A stretch of DNA of 37,205 nucleotides. It comes from a virus. Position numbers and translations under genes: made by a program. Shown piece by piece: positions 31,015 to 37,205 of the stretch. Every line of letters starts with the position of its first letter. Positions within the stretch are counted from its first letter, which is position 1. A model generated the notes under the pieces. The model saw nothing but the letters and a program-made list of their open reading frames with translations, had not been told where the DNA came from and did not search any database. The stretch spans positions 1-37,205 of IMG/VR virus record IMGVR_UViG_3300042879_002976; one strand, 5' to 3'.

Positions 31015-32169
31015 ATGTCTTCACTCATCATCCTTCCCAACAGTCCCTATTGGATGGCCCGCATGCGGGTCTGGATTTTCTCACAAGACCACCCAGACGG
31101 CGGTTTCTGGCGTCAGACTTGTCGTAGCACAAAGATGCTGCACAAGACAACCCCGCGCAAAACGGCCCAGCGGTATGCCGACGAATTGGAGCGGATCGGG
31201 CGCGAGCTACGCGACCAGATACCGGACGAGGTGTGGATGAAAGCGAGCGTGGCGGCTCTCATGCGTGCCGCGGGCGTCAAAGGGTCAACACGCCGCACCA
31301 CATGGGAAAAGGCCGCACAGGGCTATATAGGCGCAAAGACGGCCAAACCTCGCAGCGTTGACTCCTACCGATCCCACTGCCAGCACTTCGCTGATTTCCT
31401 TGGCCAGCGGGCGCGGCATGACCTCAAGTCCATCACGCCGGAGGACATCAGCGAGTTCTACCACGCGCTGATTAAGCGCGGGCTGTCGGCTCGCAGCGCC
31501 CAGCAGATCACCAAGACCGTCCGCGCCGTCTTTCACCGCGCCCTGCACCTCCGCGAGATCGACGCCAATCCAGCGGCACTGTTCCGCATGAGCGAGGATG
31601 CCACGCCGTCGGGTCGGAAACCGTTCTCGACCCAAGACATCAGCGCCATTCTTGCCGCCGCGGACGACGAGTGGCGCATCGCCTGCCTCTTCGGGCTGAA
31701 CTACGGAATGCGCCTTGGAGACGCCATCCATCGCAGCCACGAGGAAATTGAAGGCGACGTCCTCCGGTTCATGCCGGAAAAGAAAAGCCGTCGCGGCAAA
31801 GTGGTCGCGGTGCCATTGATCGGGGAGCTAAACAAGTTGCGGGGCCGCGGCAAGATTACGCCCACGCTCGACGCCATGAGCATCACCGTTGCCTCGCGGC
31901 GCTTCTCGCGCTTACTCGACCGCGCTGGCGTTGCAAGGATCAAGACCAAGAAGAAAGGCGAAGGTCGCGGGATTACGGACAAGACGTTTCATAGCTGGAG
32001 ACATACGATCAACAGCCTCATGCTCGACGCAGGGGTTGATCAGCGCGTCCGTCAACTCGTCTGCGATCACGATTCGACAAAGGTCAGCAACAACTACACT
32101 CATGCTTCGATACAAACTATGGCCGAAGCGATTAAGCGTTCTGTGCCGACGTTAGAACGTAAGGAATAA
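31015..32169 (+). CDS. int: Tyrosine-family integrase
   Basis: A 384-residue protein and the only plus-strand gene. An arm-binding-like N-terminus is followed by a SAM-like core-binding domain (about residues 95-190: AQGYIGAKTAKPRSVDSYRSHCQHFADFLG) and a catalytic domain with Arg233 (GMRLGD), His326 and Arg329 (FHSWRHT), His352 (CDHDS) and the nucleophile Tyr361 (NNYTH). The full set argues for an active enzyme. It carries the phage DNA into the host attachment site, which the neighbouring tRNA fragment suggests is a tRNA gene. Its 3' end overlaps the lysis gene tail to tail by 38 bases. Confidence 0.95.
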   Translation: MSSLIILPNSPYWMARMRVWIFSQDHPDGGFWRQTCRSTKMLHKTTPRKTAQRYADELERIGRELRDQIPDEVWMKASVAALMRAAGVKGSTRRTTWEKAAQGYIGAKTAKPRSVDSYRSHCQHFADFLGQRARHDLKSITPEDISEFYHALIKRGLSARSAQQITKTVRAVFHRALHLREIDANPAALFRMSEDATPSGRKPFSTQDISAILAAADDEWRIACLFGLNYGMRLGDAIHRSHEEIEGDVLRFMPEKKSRRGKVVAVPLIGELNKLRGRGKITPTLDAMSITVASRRFSRLLDRAGVARIKTKKKGEGRGITDKTFHSWRHTINSLMLDAGVDQRVRQLVCDHDSTKVSNNYTHASIQTMAEAIKRSVPTLERKE

Positions 32170-32707
32170 CCTTCTGCCCGTAGCGATCCATCTCGCCGTA
32201 AACAAGGCCGATGAAGCTGGGCCACTGCTCGCGTGGGATTGTCTGGCATCCAAGACTTGAAGTCACAGATTGTGATACCGAATTAATGCTGCCCCCGCGG
32301 TGGATGTTGATGGCCACGCCCTGCGAGCGTCCAAGCTGTCCGTCCCGCGTAACTGGCAGCGATTCGCTGGGGTTGGCTGGTCGCAGCGCCGGATAAGGAT
32401 TGCCGCGGGAAATGCCGTGCTTGCCCTTCCGGTATTTGTGGACGCCTTCGACAAGGGACGCGATGCCCTTGCGCCAGAACGACGGGTCGGTGTTGCCGTT
32501 GTAGGCACCGAACGCGGTGGGCGAGATCACTGCAATGCAGTCATCCCAGATGTTGCGGTCGTTTTTCTTCGGGTCGCCAAGCGTGCGAAGGTAATAGCCG
32601 CGGATGCCCACGATAGCGACGGCGTCTTTCACGCCGTGCTTGCGGGCAATCTCCTCGACGTCCTGCGCGGTGATCCGCGGGCGCGTCTTCGGTTTAGTTG
32701 CGGGCAT
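32132..32707 (-). CDS. Probable peptidoglycan-active lysis protein, L,D-transpeptidase-like
   Basis: A 191-residue protein. GVAINIHRGGS (His136) and SSLGCQTIPREQWPSF (Ser151, Cys154) recall the H...S/T-x-G-C centre of YkuD-type L,D-transpeptidases and of related phage wall proteins with a GCQT motif. The N-terminal half has a helical AQDVEEIARKHGVKDAVAIVGIRGYYL. It follows a holin-like gene with a 14-base overlap, so it is the best endolysin candidate in the genome. No classical lysozyme or amidase was found elsewhere in the lysis region. The catalytic class remains an inference. Confidence 0.7.
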   Translation of the reverse strand: MPATKPKTRPRITAQDVEEIARKHGVKDAVAIVGIRGYYLRTLGDPKKNDRNIWDDCIAVISPTAFGAYNGNTDPSFWRKGIASLVEGVHKYRKGKHGISRGNPYPALRPANPSESLPVTRDGQLGRSQGVAINIHRGGSINSVSQSVTSSLGCQTIPREQWPSFIGLVYGEMDRYGQKVIPYVLTSAQNA

Positions 32708-32861
32708 CGCGTGCCATTACCAAACCAAATCCCGCGGTCAGCGAAGCGAAGAGCAACCCAAGGTCGGGAAGCTGTCCGGTGGTGAGGAAATCGCGGCCAG
32801 CACTGGAGGCCGAAGCGATGATGGTGAGGATGCCCAAAAGGGTCGTTTGCCAATTTTTCAT
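32694..32861 (-). CDS. Small holin-like membrane protein
   Basis: A 55-residue protein from ATG at 32861: MKNWQTTLLGILTIIASASSAG, a short loop, then LLFASLTAGFGLVMARDARN. Two hydrophobic segments and the MKNW...TAGFGL...A.D pattern are frequent in small phage membrane proteins next to endolysins, often called holins. It overlaps the lipoprotein stop (ATGA) and the lysis protein start. Alternatively it is an accessory membrane protein, with the 66-residue protein at 35094-35294 as the real holin. Confidence 0.7.
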   Translation of the reverse strand: MKNWQTTLLGILTIIASASSAGRDFLTTGQLPDLGLLFASLTAGFGLVMARDARN

Positions 32862-32995
32862 TTTGTTGATGTCGGTTTGGCCAACGGCATGGATACCGTC
32901 AGCGATTTGTTAGTGAAGTCGTAGCCAAAGCGGACTTCGGAAAGATTCGCGCAGCCTGTCAGCGTCAAAGCGGCGAGGATTAGAAAGAGGCGCAT
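32858..32995 (-). CDS. Small predicted lipoprotein
   Basis: A 45-residue protein from ATG at 32995: MRLFLILAALTLTGCANLSE. The signal peptide ends in the lipobox LTGC, giving a mature lipoprotein of about 31 residues (SEVRFGYDFTNKSLTVSMPLAKP). It is directly preceded by a variant of the dispersed element (one base before the ATG) and has no Shine-Dalgarno. Small lipoproteins in lysis clusters can be outer-membrane spanin subunits, but no inner-membrane partner is seen and the mature part is beta-like rather than proline-rich, so the role is open. Confidence 0.7.
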   Translation of the reverse strand: MRLFLILAALTLTGCANLSEVRFGYDFTNKSLTVSMPLAKPTSTK

Positions 32996-32996
32996 G

Positions 32997-33009
32997 TTTT
33001 GACTACACC
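32997..33009 (-). repeat. Dispersed element variant ahead of the lipoprotein and lysis genes
   Basis: Minus strand GGTGTAGTCAAAA, with one change from the core, ending 1 base before the lipoprotein ATG. No Shine-Dalgarno is seen there. Confidence 0.55.
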
Positions 33010-33026
33010 GTCCCGCCGGATGGGGG

Positions 33027-33470
33027 TCAAGGGTTTGAGGACAATGCGGCGATGGCTTCGGCGCTGGCAGCTTCGTAAGAACAAGGTGCAGCAGGCCACG
33101 ATGGGCGCGGCGAAGGATCAGCCGCCGATGCGACGATCAGCTGCGAAGTCCAATCGCGCAGGGATTGCATGAGCGGCCCAAGGGGTTTACCAGCCAGCAC
33201 AAGCGACAAGCGAAGATCGGACAGTGCGTGAAGTTGCGTGCTGGTAAGGTGCTGCTCGACCCATTCGGCGGCGGTGACAGCGGGCGGCGGTGTAGCGATC
33301 AAGCTGCGGGTGACGGCGTCCCAGATGAGGCTGCCGTTTTGCATCCCCTCGCCTTCGGCGTCGGTGAGCGGGAGCGCGGTGATGCCTGCGGGCAACGGAT
33401 CGGCGATGACGGTGCCGATGCTGACGGATTCGCCGGTCGTGGTGTTATAAAGGAGGTGCCAGTTTTGCAT
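33027..33470 (-). CDS. Tail-fibre-associated hypothetical protein
   Basis: A 147-residue protein from ATG at 33470 (MQNWHLLYNTTTGESVSIGTVIADPLPAGI), one base after the stop of the upstream fibre gene. The longer upstream frame is an overlap shadow. The opening, a turn around LYNTTTGE, is like that of short fibre-assembly or fibre-tip accessory proteins. The C-terminal part is Ala/Ser-rich. No firm family. Confidence 0.6.
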   Translation of the reverse strand: MQNWHLLYNTTTGESVSIGTVIADPLPAGITALPLTDAEGEGMQNGSLIWDAVTRSLIATPPPAVTAAEWVEQHLTSTQLHALSDLRLSLVLAGKPLGPLMQSLRDWTSQLIVASAADPSPRPSWPAAPCSYEAASAEAIAALSSNP

Positions 33471-33471
33471 G

Positions 33472-34317
33472 TTAGGGGATGCCGATGAGGGTGAAGCCGT
33501 AGCGGTCGGGGTTCGCACCGATGTTGTGTTTCACGGCGAGGCGGGAACCGCTCGGAATGTTGCGGCCAAAGAGCGATAGATAAGGCGGCGAGGACTGCAC
33601 GAACTCATTGGAGTTGTAGTTGACGATGGTGACGCCAAAAGTTTGCTCGCTGCCCGATGGCCCGACGCCAACCTCAAATTGCGGACTAAATGCCGAGATG
33701 CTGCTGTTGTGCGTAGACGGCACGATGGCCACGGCGCGGTAGGCTTGTGATGTTGATGCCGTTGCTTGCACCCATGTTCCGCTGGCTCCGCTGAAGCTGA
33801 TGCCTTGGCTGTTGGCCGTGTTGCCGCCGATGACATCCACGCTGGTGGGCGCAGTGGCGTAATCGCTGCTCGCTGTAAGGAGAAATACTTGTGCGGTTGC
33901 CGTTTTACCGCCCGTGACCACAGACTGAATGCGGGCAGACAGTCGCGTGCCGCTGGGGATTTGAAGCGGAATAGAAACAGCAACGCCTGTTGGGCCAGCC
34001 GTGGTTACTGCTCCACCAACGGCAAGGTTTGAAATAATGACCGTCTCAGAACCGCTGGCCCCTGTGGCGATGTCAATGAGTGTGGCGGTATTGGTGCTTA
34101 CCACGGCGATGTCTTGCACCATCAGCACCAACAGTCCCGCATTGGCGGAAGTTGAGGAGATGAGTTCGGAATACGAACCTTTGGTGTGCGCGGAGGTGTT
34201 GGCGGTCAATGACACCTCGGCGGTGGAATTGACAAGGGTGTAGGACGATTGCTCAAACCAATCGACATTGCGCCAAAGCGGCGTGGCACCGAGATAACCT
34301 TTTTGCAGGAGGGCCAT
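33472..34317 (-). CDS. Putative tail fibre / host-recognition protein
   Basis: A 281-residue protein, Ser/Thr/Ala/Val-rich and almost entirely beta-like (TAEVSLTANTSAHTKGSYSELISSTSANAGLLVLMVQD...). PSGTRLSARIQS and a C-terminal GRNIPSGSRLAVKHNIGANPDRYGFTLIGIP give two similar 'IPSGTRLS/IPSGSRLA' beta motifs in one protein, as in repeated sandwich domains. It lies in the fibre block. Receptor binding is inferred from position and composition. Confidence 0.6.
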   Translation of the reverse strand: MALLQKGYLGATPLWRNVDWFEQSSYTLVNSTAEVSLTANTSAHTKGSYSELISSTSANAGLLVLMVQDIAVVSTNTATLIDIATGASGSETVIISNLAVGGAVTTAGPTGVAVSIPLQIPSGTRLSARIQSVVTGGKTATAQVFLLTASSDYATAPTSVDVIGGNTANSQGISFSGASGTWVQATASTSQAYRAVAIVPSTHNSSISAFSPQFEVGVGPSGSEQTFGVTIVNYNSNEFVQSSPPYLSLFGRNIPSGSRLAVKHNIGANPDRYGFTLIGIP

Positions 34318-34320
34318 AGG

Positions 34321-34836
34321 TCAGGGATCGGTGATGAGATACAACGTGGCCGCGTCGGGACTTCCGATGGCGTTGTATTCGGCTTGCGTGAGGCTCACGA
34401 TGTTGTTGACCACGTCGCTGCCGCTGCCCGCGGAGGTGTCGCTGACGACGTTGGTGCCAGAGCGGTTGGCGATGGTCAGCGTGCGGGTGGTGCCGGTGGT
34501 GATGCTGGAGAGCGAAAACGCCAGTTCCTTACTGACATCCGCATTGTTGAGGATGCGAAAATTTGCATCCCGATACAAATCACTGAACGTCCCAGCATAC
34601 TTCCAGTCGTCGAGATTGCCGTTGTTCAGTTCCCGCACCCAGATTCCTGCCGGTTTGCGCGAGATGAAGTATAGCCCCTCGCCTTTTCTCACAAGGAAAG
34701 CACTGTTCACCGCGGGCGATCCCACCGTCACCGGAAGGTTGCTGTGGTATTCGACGTCGCCATCGATATAGCTCGTCCCGCCGCCGGAGCCAGTCTGGTC
34801 GAGCGCGTCAGTGAACGGGTTGTATTTCCAAGGCAT
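34321..34836 (-). CDS. Minor tail / structural protein with LTQAEYNAI C-terminal motif
   Basis: A 171-residue protein. It opens MPWKYNPFTDALDQTG, as do several phage fibre-associated proteins, and ends NNIVSLTQAEYNAIGSPDAATLYLITDP. That last pattern, LTQAEY.A...PD..TLYLI, is a recurring C-terminal module of phage minor tail and fibre proteins. The middle is beta-rich. A structural role is likely; the exact place in the virion is unknown. Confidence 0.7.
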   Translation of the reverse strand: MPWKYNPFTDALDQTGSGGGTSYIDGDVEYHSNLPVTVGSPAVNSAFLVRKGEGLYFISRKPAGIWVRELNNGNLDDWKYAGTFSDLYRDANFRILNNADVSKELAFSLSSITTGTTRTLTIANRSGTNVVSDTSAGSGSDVVNNIVSLTQAEYNAIGSPDAATLYLITDP

Positions 34837-34837
34837 G

Positions 34838-35092
34838 TTACGGGTAGGTCAACGTCTGGGTGAGCGGGTTGCCGTCGCCGTCGTAGGTGAAAGTTTCGGT
34901 CAGCACGATGGTGCCGCTTGCTCCACCTTGCCTGTAGACGATTTGCGTTGCATTGCCGCTTGTCCAAGTGAAGGCGCGGTAGTCGTAGGCGGGCTTGTTT
35001 TCCGCGAGCAACGCGGGCTTGCCATCCGGCCCCTGCGCGACGAGGACGACGTTGGAGGCAATCTTGTTCCAGTCTTGAATTTTGACGCTCAT
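34838..35092 (-). CDS. Small hypothetical structural-type protein
   Basis: An 84-residue protein: MSVKIQDWNKIASNVVLVAQGPDGKPALLAENKPAYDYRAFTWTSG, ending TFTYDGDGNPLTQTLTYP. Beta-rich with a YDGDGN turn. It lies 1 base after the stop of the membrane protein upstream and 1 base before the next gene. Probably part of the tail or fibre complex, by context only. Confidence 0.65.
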   Translation of the reverse strand: MSVKIQDWNKIASNVVLVAQGPDGKPALLAENKPAYDYRAFTWTSGNATQIVYRQGGASGTIVLTETFTYDGDGNPLTQTLTYP

Positions 35093-35093
35093 A

Positions 35094-35294
35094 CTATTTG
35101 CGGGGCATGTTGCGAATAATGCTGATCAGCGAAGCGATGCCGCAAAGGCAACCAAGTGCTACGCCGGTCAAGCGGAGGAAGGCTTCGATGTGCGCCATGT
35201 AGCTGATGTAGACGCCGGAGAACGAGGCGACCATGCCGGTAACGCCTTTGAGAAACGGCGCGAAGGTCGCGTATTGGTGGTCGTTGGGAATCAT
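35094..35294 (-). CDS. Small membrane protein, holin candidate
   Basis: A 66-residue protein. After a polar start (MIPNDHQYATFAPFLK) come two hydrophobic segments, GVTGMVASFSGVYISYMAHI and LRLTGVALGCLCGIASLISII, and a basic end (RNMPRK). Many phage holins have this size and layout. It lies among the fibre genes about 2.2 kb upstream of the lysis protein, and a second small membrane protein lies next to that gene, so which one makes the hole is open. Confidence 0.7.
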   Translation of the reverse strand: MIPNDHQYATFAPFLKGVTGMVASFSGVYISYMAHIEAFLRLTGVALGCLCGIASLISIIRNMPRK

Positions 35295-35647
35295 GGCTGC
35301 TCGACCCCCAAGATGAACATGGCCTCCGCGACGAGTTCTTCAAAGCTGTGCGGCGGTTCGGCAAAGTTAGTCTGCCCCTGCGCCGCTTGAATCGTGATGC
35401 CGTTGAGCCAGTCGTAGACCGCTTCCAGCATGGGCGCGTCCTCTTCGGGAAACGTGTCGCGCCAGTCTTTCATTTGCAGCAGGCGGGCGGTGCTGAAGTG
35501 TGACGCGATGTGGGCCTCCGCGAGATCAAGCGGACTGACCACGGGAACCTCCGGTTGCGGACGGCTTTCGATTTCCGCGATTTCCTCCGGCGTAAGCGGG
35601 ATGACGCTTTGCTCTCCAGTGATGACGTTGACTTCGATGCGATCCAT
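35291..35647 (-). CDS. Hypothetical protein, fibre-associated
   Basis: A 118-residue protein from ATG at 35647 (MDRIEVNVITGEQSVIPLTPEEIAEIESRPQPE). The longer upstream open frame overlaps the tail fibre gene and is a shadow. The start EVNVITGE...LTPEE is common in small phage proteins that follow fibres. The rest is helical and acidic. It is coupled to the membrane protein by a 4-base overlap. No known function. Confidence 0.65.
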   Translation of the reverse strand: MDRIEVNVITGEQSVIPLTPEEIAEIESRPQPEVPVVSPLDLAEAHIASHFSTARLLQMKDWRDTFPEEDAPMLEAVYDWLNGITIQAAQGQTNFAEPPHSFEELVAEAMFILGVEQP

Positions 35648-35649
35648 AA

Positions 35650-37026
35650 TTAGCCCTCGTAGATAATGTTGACGCTGCCCGCGTCGAAGGTGTCGGTGCC
35701 GTTGACGGTGGTGAGGCGGATGCGGTCGAGGGTTGACGCAATAGTAATTTGTCCGCCTGTTGAATAGGCGTTTGGGCCGTCTGTTCTTCCAAAAGATCCA
35801 AAGCAGACCCAAGCGTTTCCACCAATGCTCACAATTTGCATCGCGCCGGAATACTGATACGATGCCGCCTGCTCTGGACTAATTAGCCATCCGGCAGTGC
35901 TGTTAAGCCCAACGCCATTTCCGCCGCAGCCAGAAACATAGCCGGAAGAGTTAATTCCGGCAGATGTTCCAACGCGCACAACTACATTGCTGCTGCCGCT
36001 TGTGCTTAACCCTGCAATTAAAACAGTAATTCGTTTCACCCAAGACGGAATGCCAGTAAAGTCGATTGCCGTTCCGCTCGTCGTAGCAACCGCCGTCGCA
36101 AGCGTAAGCGGCTGCGAAAGTTTTGCCGGAGTGACCGCGCCGTCGGCAATACGGGCGATTGGCAGTGTTCCAGTTGTCAACTTTGAAGCGTCTACGCCGC
36201 TGGCGATTTTTGCATCTGTCACATTGGCGTCTAAAATCTTTGCCGTGGTGACCGCGTTCGATGCGAGCAGTCCTGCATCGACAAACCCGCTGCCAAACTT
36301 TCCGCGGCCCGTCGCATCTGCGGTGAAAAATCCCGCGGCGAAATCGGCCAGCGACATGTTCTCGTCTACCAGCGACCAGTTGCCCGCGGTGGTTCCGGTC
36401 GCAATATAGACGTCGTTGGTATCGCGCTGCGTGCCAAGTTGTCCGGTAAAATCTGGCGCTGCCAGCGCACGCTCTCCGGCGTCGGCAAAGGTCTTGATCC
36501 CCGCCGGAACAGACAGCGTGGTGCCGGTCAGCGCGAGGTAGCTTTTAACTTCGCTCAAGGTCAGCGCCTTGGGTTGGTTGTTGGCGTCAAGTCCCAAGAG
36601 CGTGTTAGGAACCGCGACAACTTCGTTTTTCTCGCCGGAGCCTTCGGTCACGCGGAAGCTGCGGGTGACGGCCCGCTCGTTTTGCTGGGCAAGGAAAGTT
36701 AGTTTGTCCAGCGCCCGCTCATGGGACGCCGCGGGAAAGTCGCCGCCCTCTTGGTAAGTGGTCGTCTGGGTCGCCGGAACGGTGCGGAAAATGGTCAGCG
36801 TGCTGGTCGCGGGAACAGCGACCGCGGTGCGGACTGTGCCGCCGTTTACGTCTCCGGCTCCAGTATGGTTGGTCAGCGTGACCGCGGTTTCCACGCCCGT
36901 CGCGGTGACCTTGGCCGTCGCGGCCAGATGCGCGTTTTCAAGAAACACGAACGGCACGGCGTAACTCGTCGAGGTCGAGTTATTGCCGGTGTAGGAAATG
37001 GAAGATGTGTCGGACTGAACGGCCAT
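35650..37026 (-). CDS. Tail fibre protein with T7 gp17-like N-terminus
   Basis: A 458-residue protein. The first 150 residues match the T7 tail fibre anchor domain: ISYTGNNSTSTSYAVPFVFLENAHL, GTVRTAVAVPATSTLTIFRTVPATQTTTYQEGGDFPAASHERALDKLTFLAQQ. A linker with FADAGERALAAPDFTGQLGTQRDTNDVYIATGT is followed by a short DAGLLASNAVTTAKILDANVTDAKI repeat region, common in trimeric fibre shafts. The last 150 residues are a separate beta-rich tip that should bind the receptor. It lies 45 bases after the giant protein and is preceded by the dispersed element 7 bases before the ATG. Confidence 0.87.
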   Translation of the reverse strand: MAVQSDTSSISYTGNNSTSTSYAVPFVFLENAHLAATAKVTATGVETAVTLTNHTGAGDVNGGTVRTAVAVPATSTLTIFRTVPATQTTTYQEGGDFPAASHERALDKLTFLAQQNERAVTRSFRVTEGSGEKNEVVAVPNTLLGLDANNQPKALTLSEVKSYLALTGTTLSVPAGIKTFADAGERALAAPDFTGQLGTQRDTNDVYIATGTTAGNWSLVDENMSLADFAAGFFTADATGRGKFGSGFVDAGLLASNAVTTAKILDANVTDAKIASGVDASKLTTGTLPIARIADGAVTPAKLSQPLTLATAVATTSGTAIDFTGIPSWVKRITVLIAGLSTSGSSNVVVRVGTSAGINSSGYVSGCGGNGVGLNSTAGWLISPEQAASYQYSGAMQIVSIGGNAWVCFGSFGRTDGPNAYSTGGQITIASTLDRIRLTTVNGTDTFDAGSVNIIYEG

Positions 37027-37033
37027 GTTAGTG

Positions 37034-37046
37034 ATTTGACTAAACC
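37034..37046 (-). repeat. Dispersed element copy ahead of the tail fibre gene
   Basis: Minus strand GGTTTAGTCAAAT, 7 bases before the fibre ATG, in the 45-base gap after the giant gene. The 12-base core is exact and no Shine-Dalgarno is seen. Confidence 0.7.
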
Positions 37047-37071
37047 GTCGTGGTCATGGTGGCGCAATAGT

Positions 37072-37205
37072 TTATTCGTCGCCGCTAAAGACGTTGTCGC
37101 CTACCTCAAAGACGTCCTTGGCCAAGTTGCTGATGGATGCGGCTCCGGCGATGGTGCCGTTGAAAAGTCCGGCGGCGGCGAGGACGCGGTTGACGTCGGC
37201 CACGA
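37072..37205 (-). CDS. C-terminal end of the giant polyvalent virion protein (continues from base 1)
   Basis: The frame enters at 37205 with two bases of a codon, reads 43 residues beginning VADVNRVLAAAGLFNG and ending FSGDE, and stops at TAA 37072-37074. The missing first base is supplied by base 1, which completes a Phe codon and gives GKWHYNQDF followed by VADVNRVL. It has no start codon of its own. It lies 45 bases before the tail fibre start, as T7 gene 16 precedes gene 17. If the window were linear this would instead be the 3' end of an unrelated gene. The frame match and the natural join argue against that. Confidence 0.8.
   Translation of the reverse strand, partial: VADVNRVLAAAGLFNGTIAGAASISNLAKDVFEVGDNVFSGDE

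Noticed and set aside
1-37205. CRISPR array or insertion sequence
   Set aside because: No regularly spaced repeats and no transposase motif were seen; the dispersed element copies are too far apart and not flanked by target duplications.

Overview
The window reads as one complete genome of a temperate, T7-like (podovirus-type) phage of about 37.2 kb. I see no bacterial chromosomal gene anywhere. The strongest argument for completeness is that the two ends of the window join in frame. The reading frame that opens at 6661 on the minus strand runs off the window at base 1 with one base of a codon. The frame that enters at base 37205 supplies the other two bases and then runs to a stop at 37072-37074, giving one protein of 2264 residues. 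The sequence is therefore best read as circular: an excised form, a circularly permuted genome, or an assembly closed through terminal repeats. The GC content is clearly above 50%. Coding is dense, with many ATGA and GTGA stop-start overlaps. A lipobox protein and a T7-type ejection apparatus point to a Gram-negative host, but nothing fixes the host phylum.

Layout: only the integrase (31015-32169) is on the plus strand; every other gene is on the minus strand. Read in the direction of transcription from about 30.8 kb downward, there is first an early and regulatory region (30786-29011): a small basic protein, two overlapping ribbon-helix-helix (RHH) proteins with palindromic operators, an HNH protein and small ORFs. 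Next comes a recombination and replication region (28930-23282): RecT, a RecE-like nuclease, RusA, a DUF1376 protein, a DnaC-like loader, a protein with an SSB-type tail and a PD-(D/E)XK protein. An HNH protein, the small and large terminases and the portal follow (22909-17359). Morphogenesis covers 17029-6658: scaffold, a metallophosphoesterase, a small HExxH protein, capsid, tail tubular A and B, and gp14-like and gp15-like internal proteins. The giant ejected-protein gene (6661 to 1, then 37205 to 37072) crosses the junction. The tail fibre, accessory fibre and lysis genes (37026-32132) finish the circuit and meet the integrase tail to tail.

Between the integrase and the early genes lies a non-coding segment (30787-31014). 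It carries the 3' part of a tRNA gene, best read as tRNA-Tyr, flanked by imperfect repeats. This is what an attP looks like, and phage genes continue on both sides of it, as expected if the phage is not integrated here. No phage RNA polymerase, no DNA polymerase and no CI-type repressor are visible. Lysogeny control may therefore rest on the RHH pair, and replication on recruited host enzymes.

The least expected features are these: the 2264-residue polyvalent protein with a toxin-like nuclease domain; a 17-bp palindrome sitting between the -35 and -10 of the RHH promoter, with a second copy ahead of the next gene; a 12-bp element (TTTGACTAAACC, seven exact copies and three variants) placed mostly just ahead of the first genes of modules; and a structured 300-base region ahead of the capsid gene.
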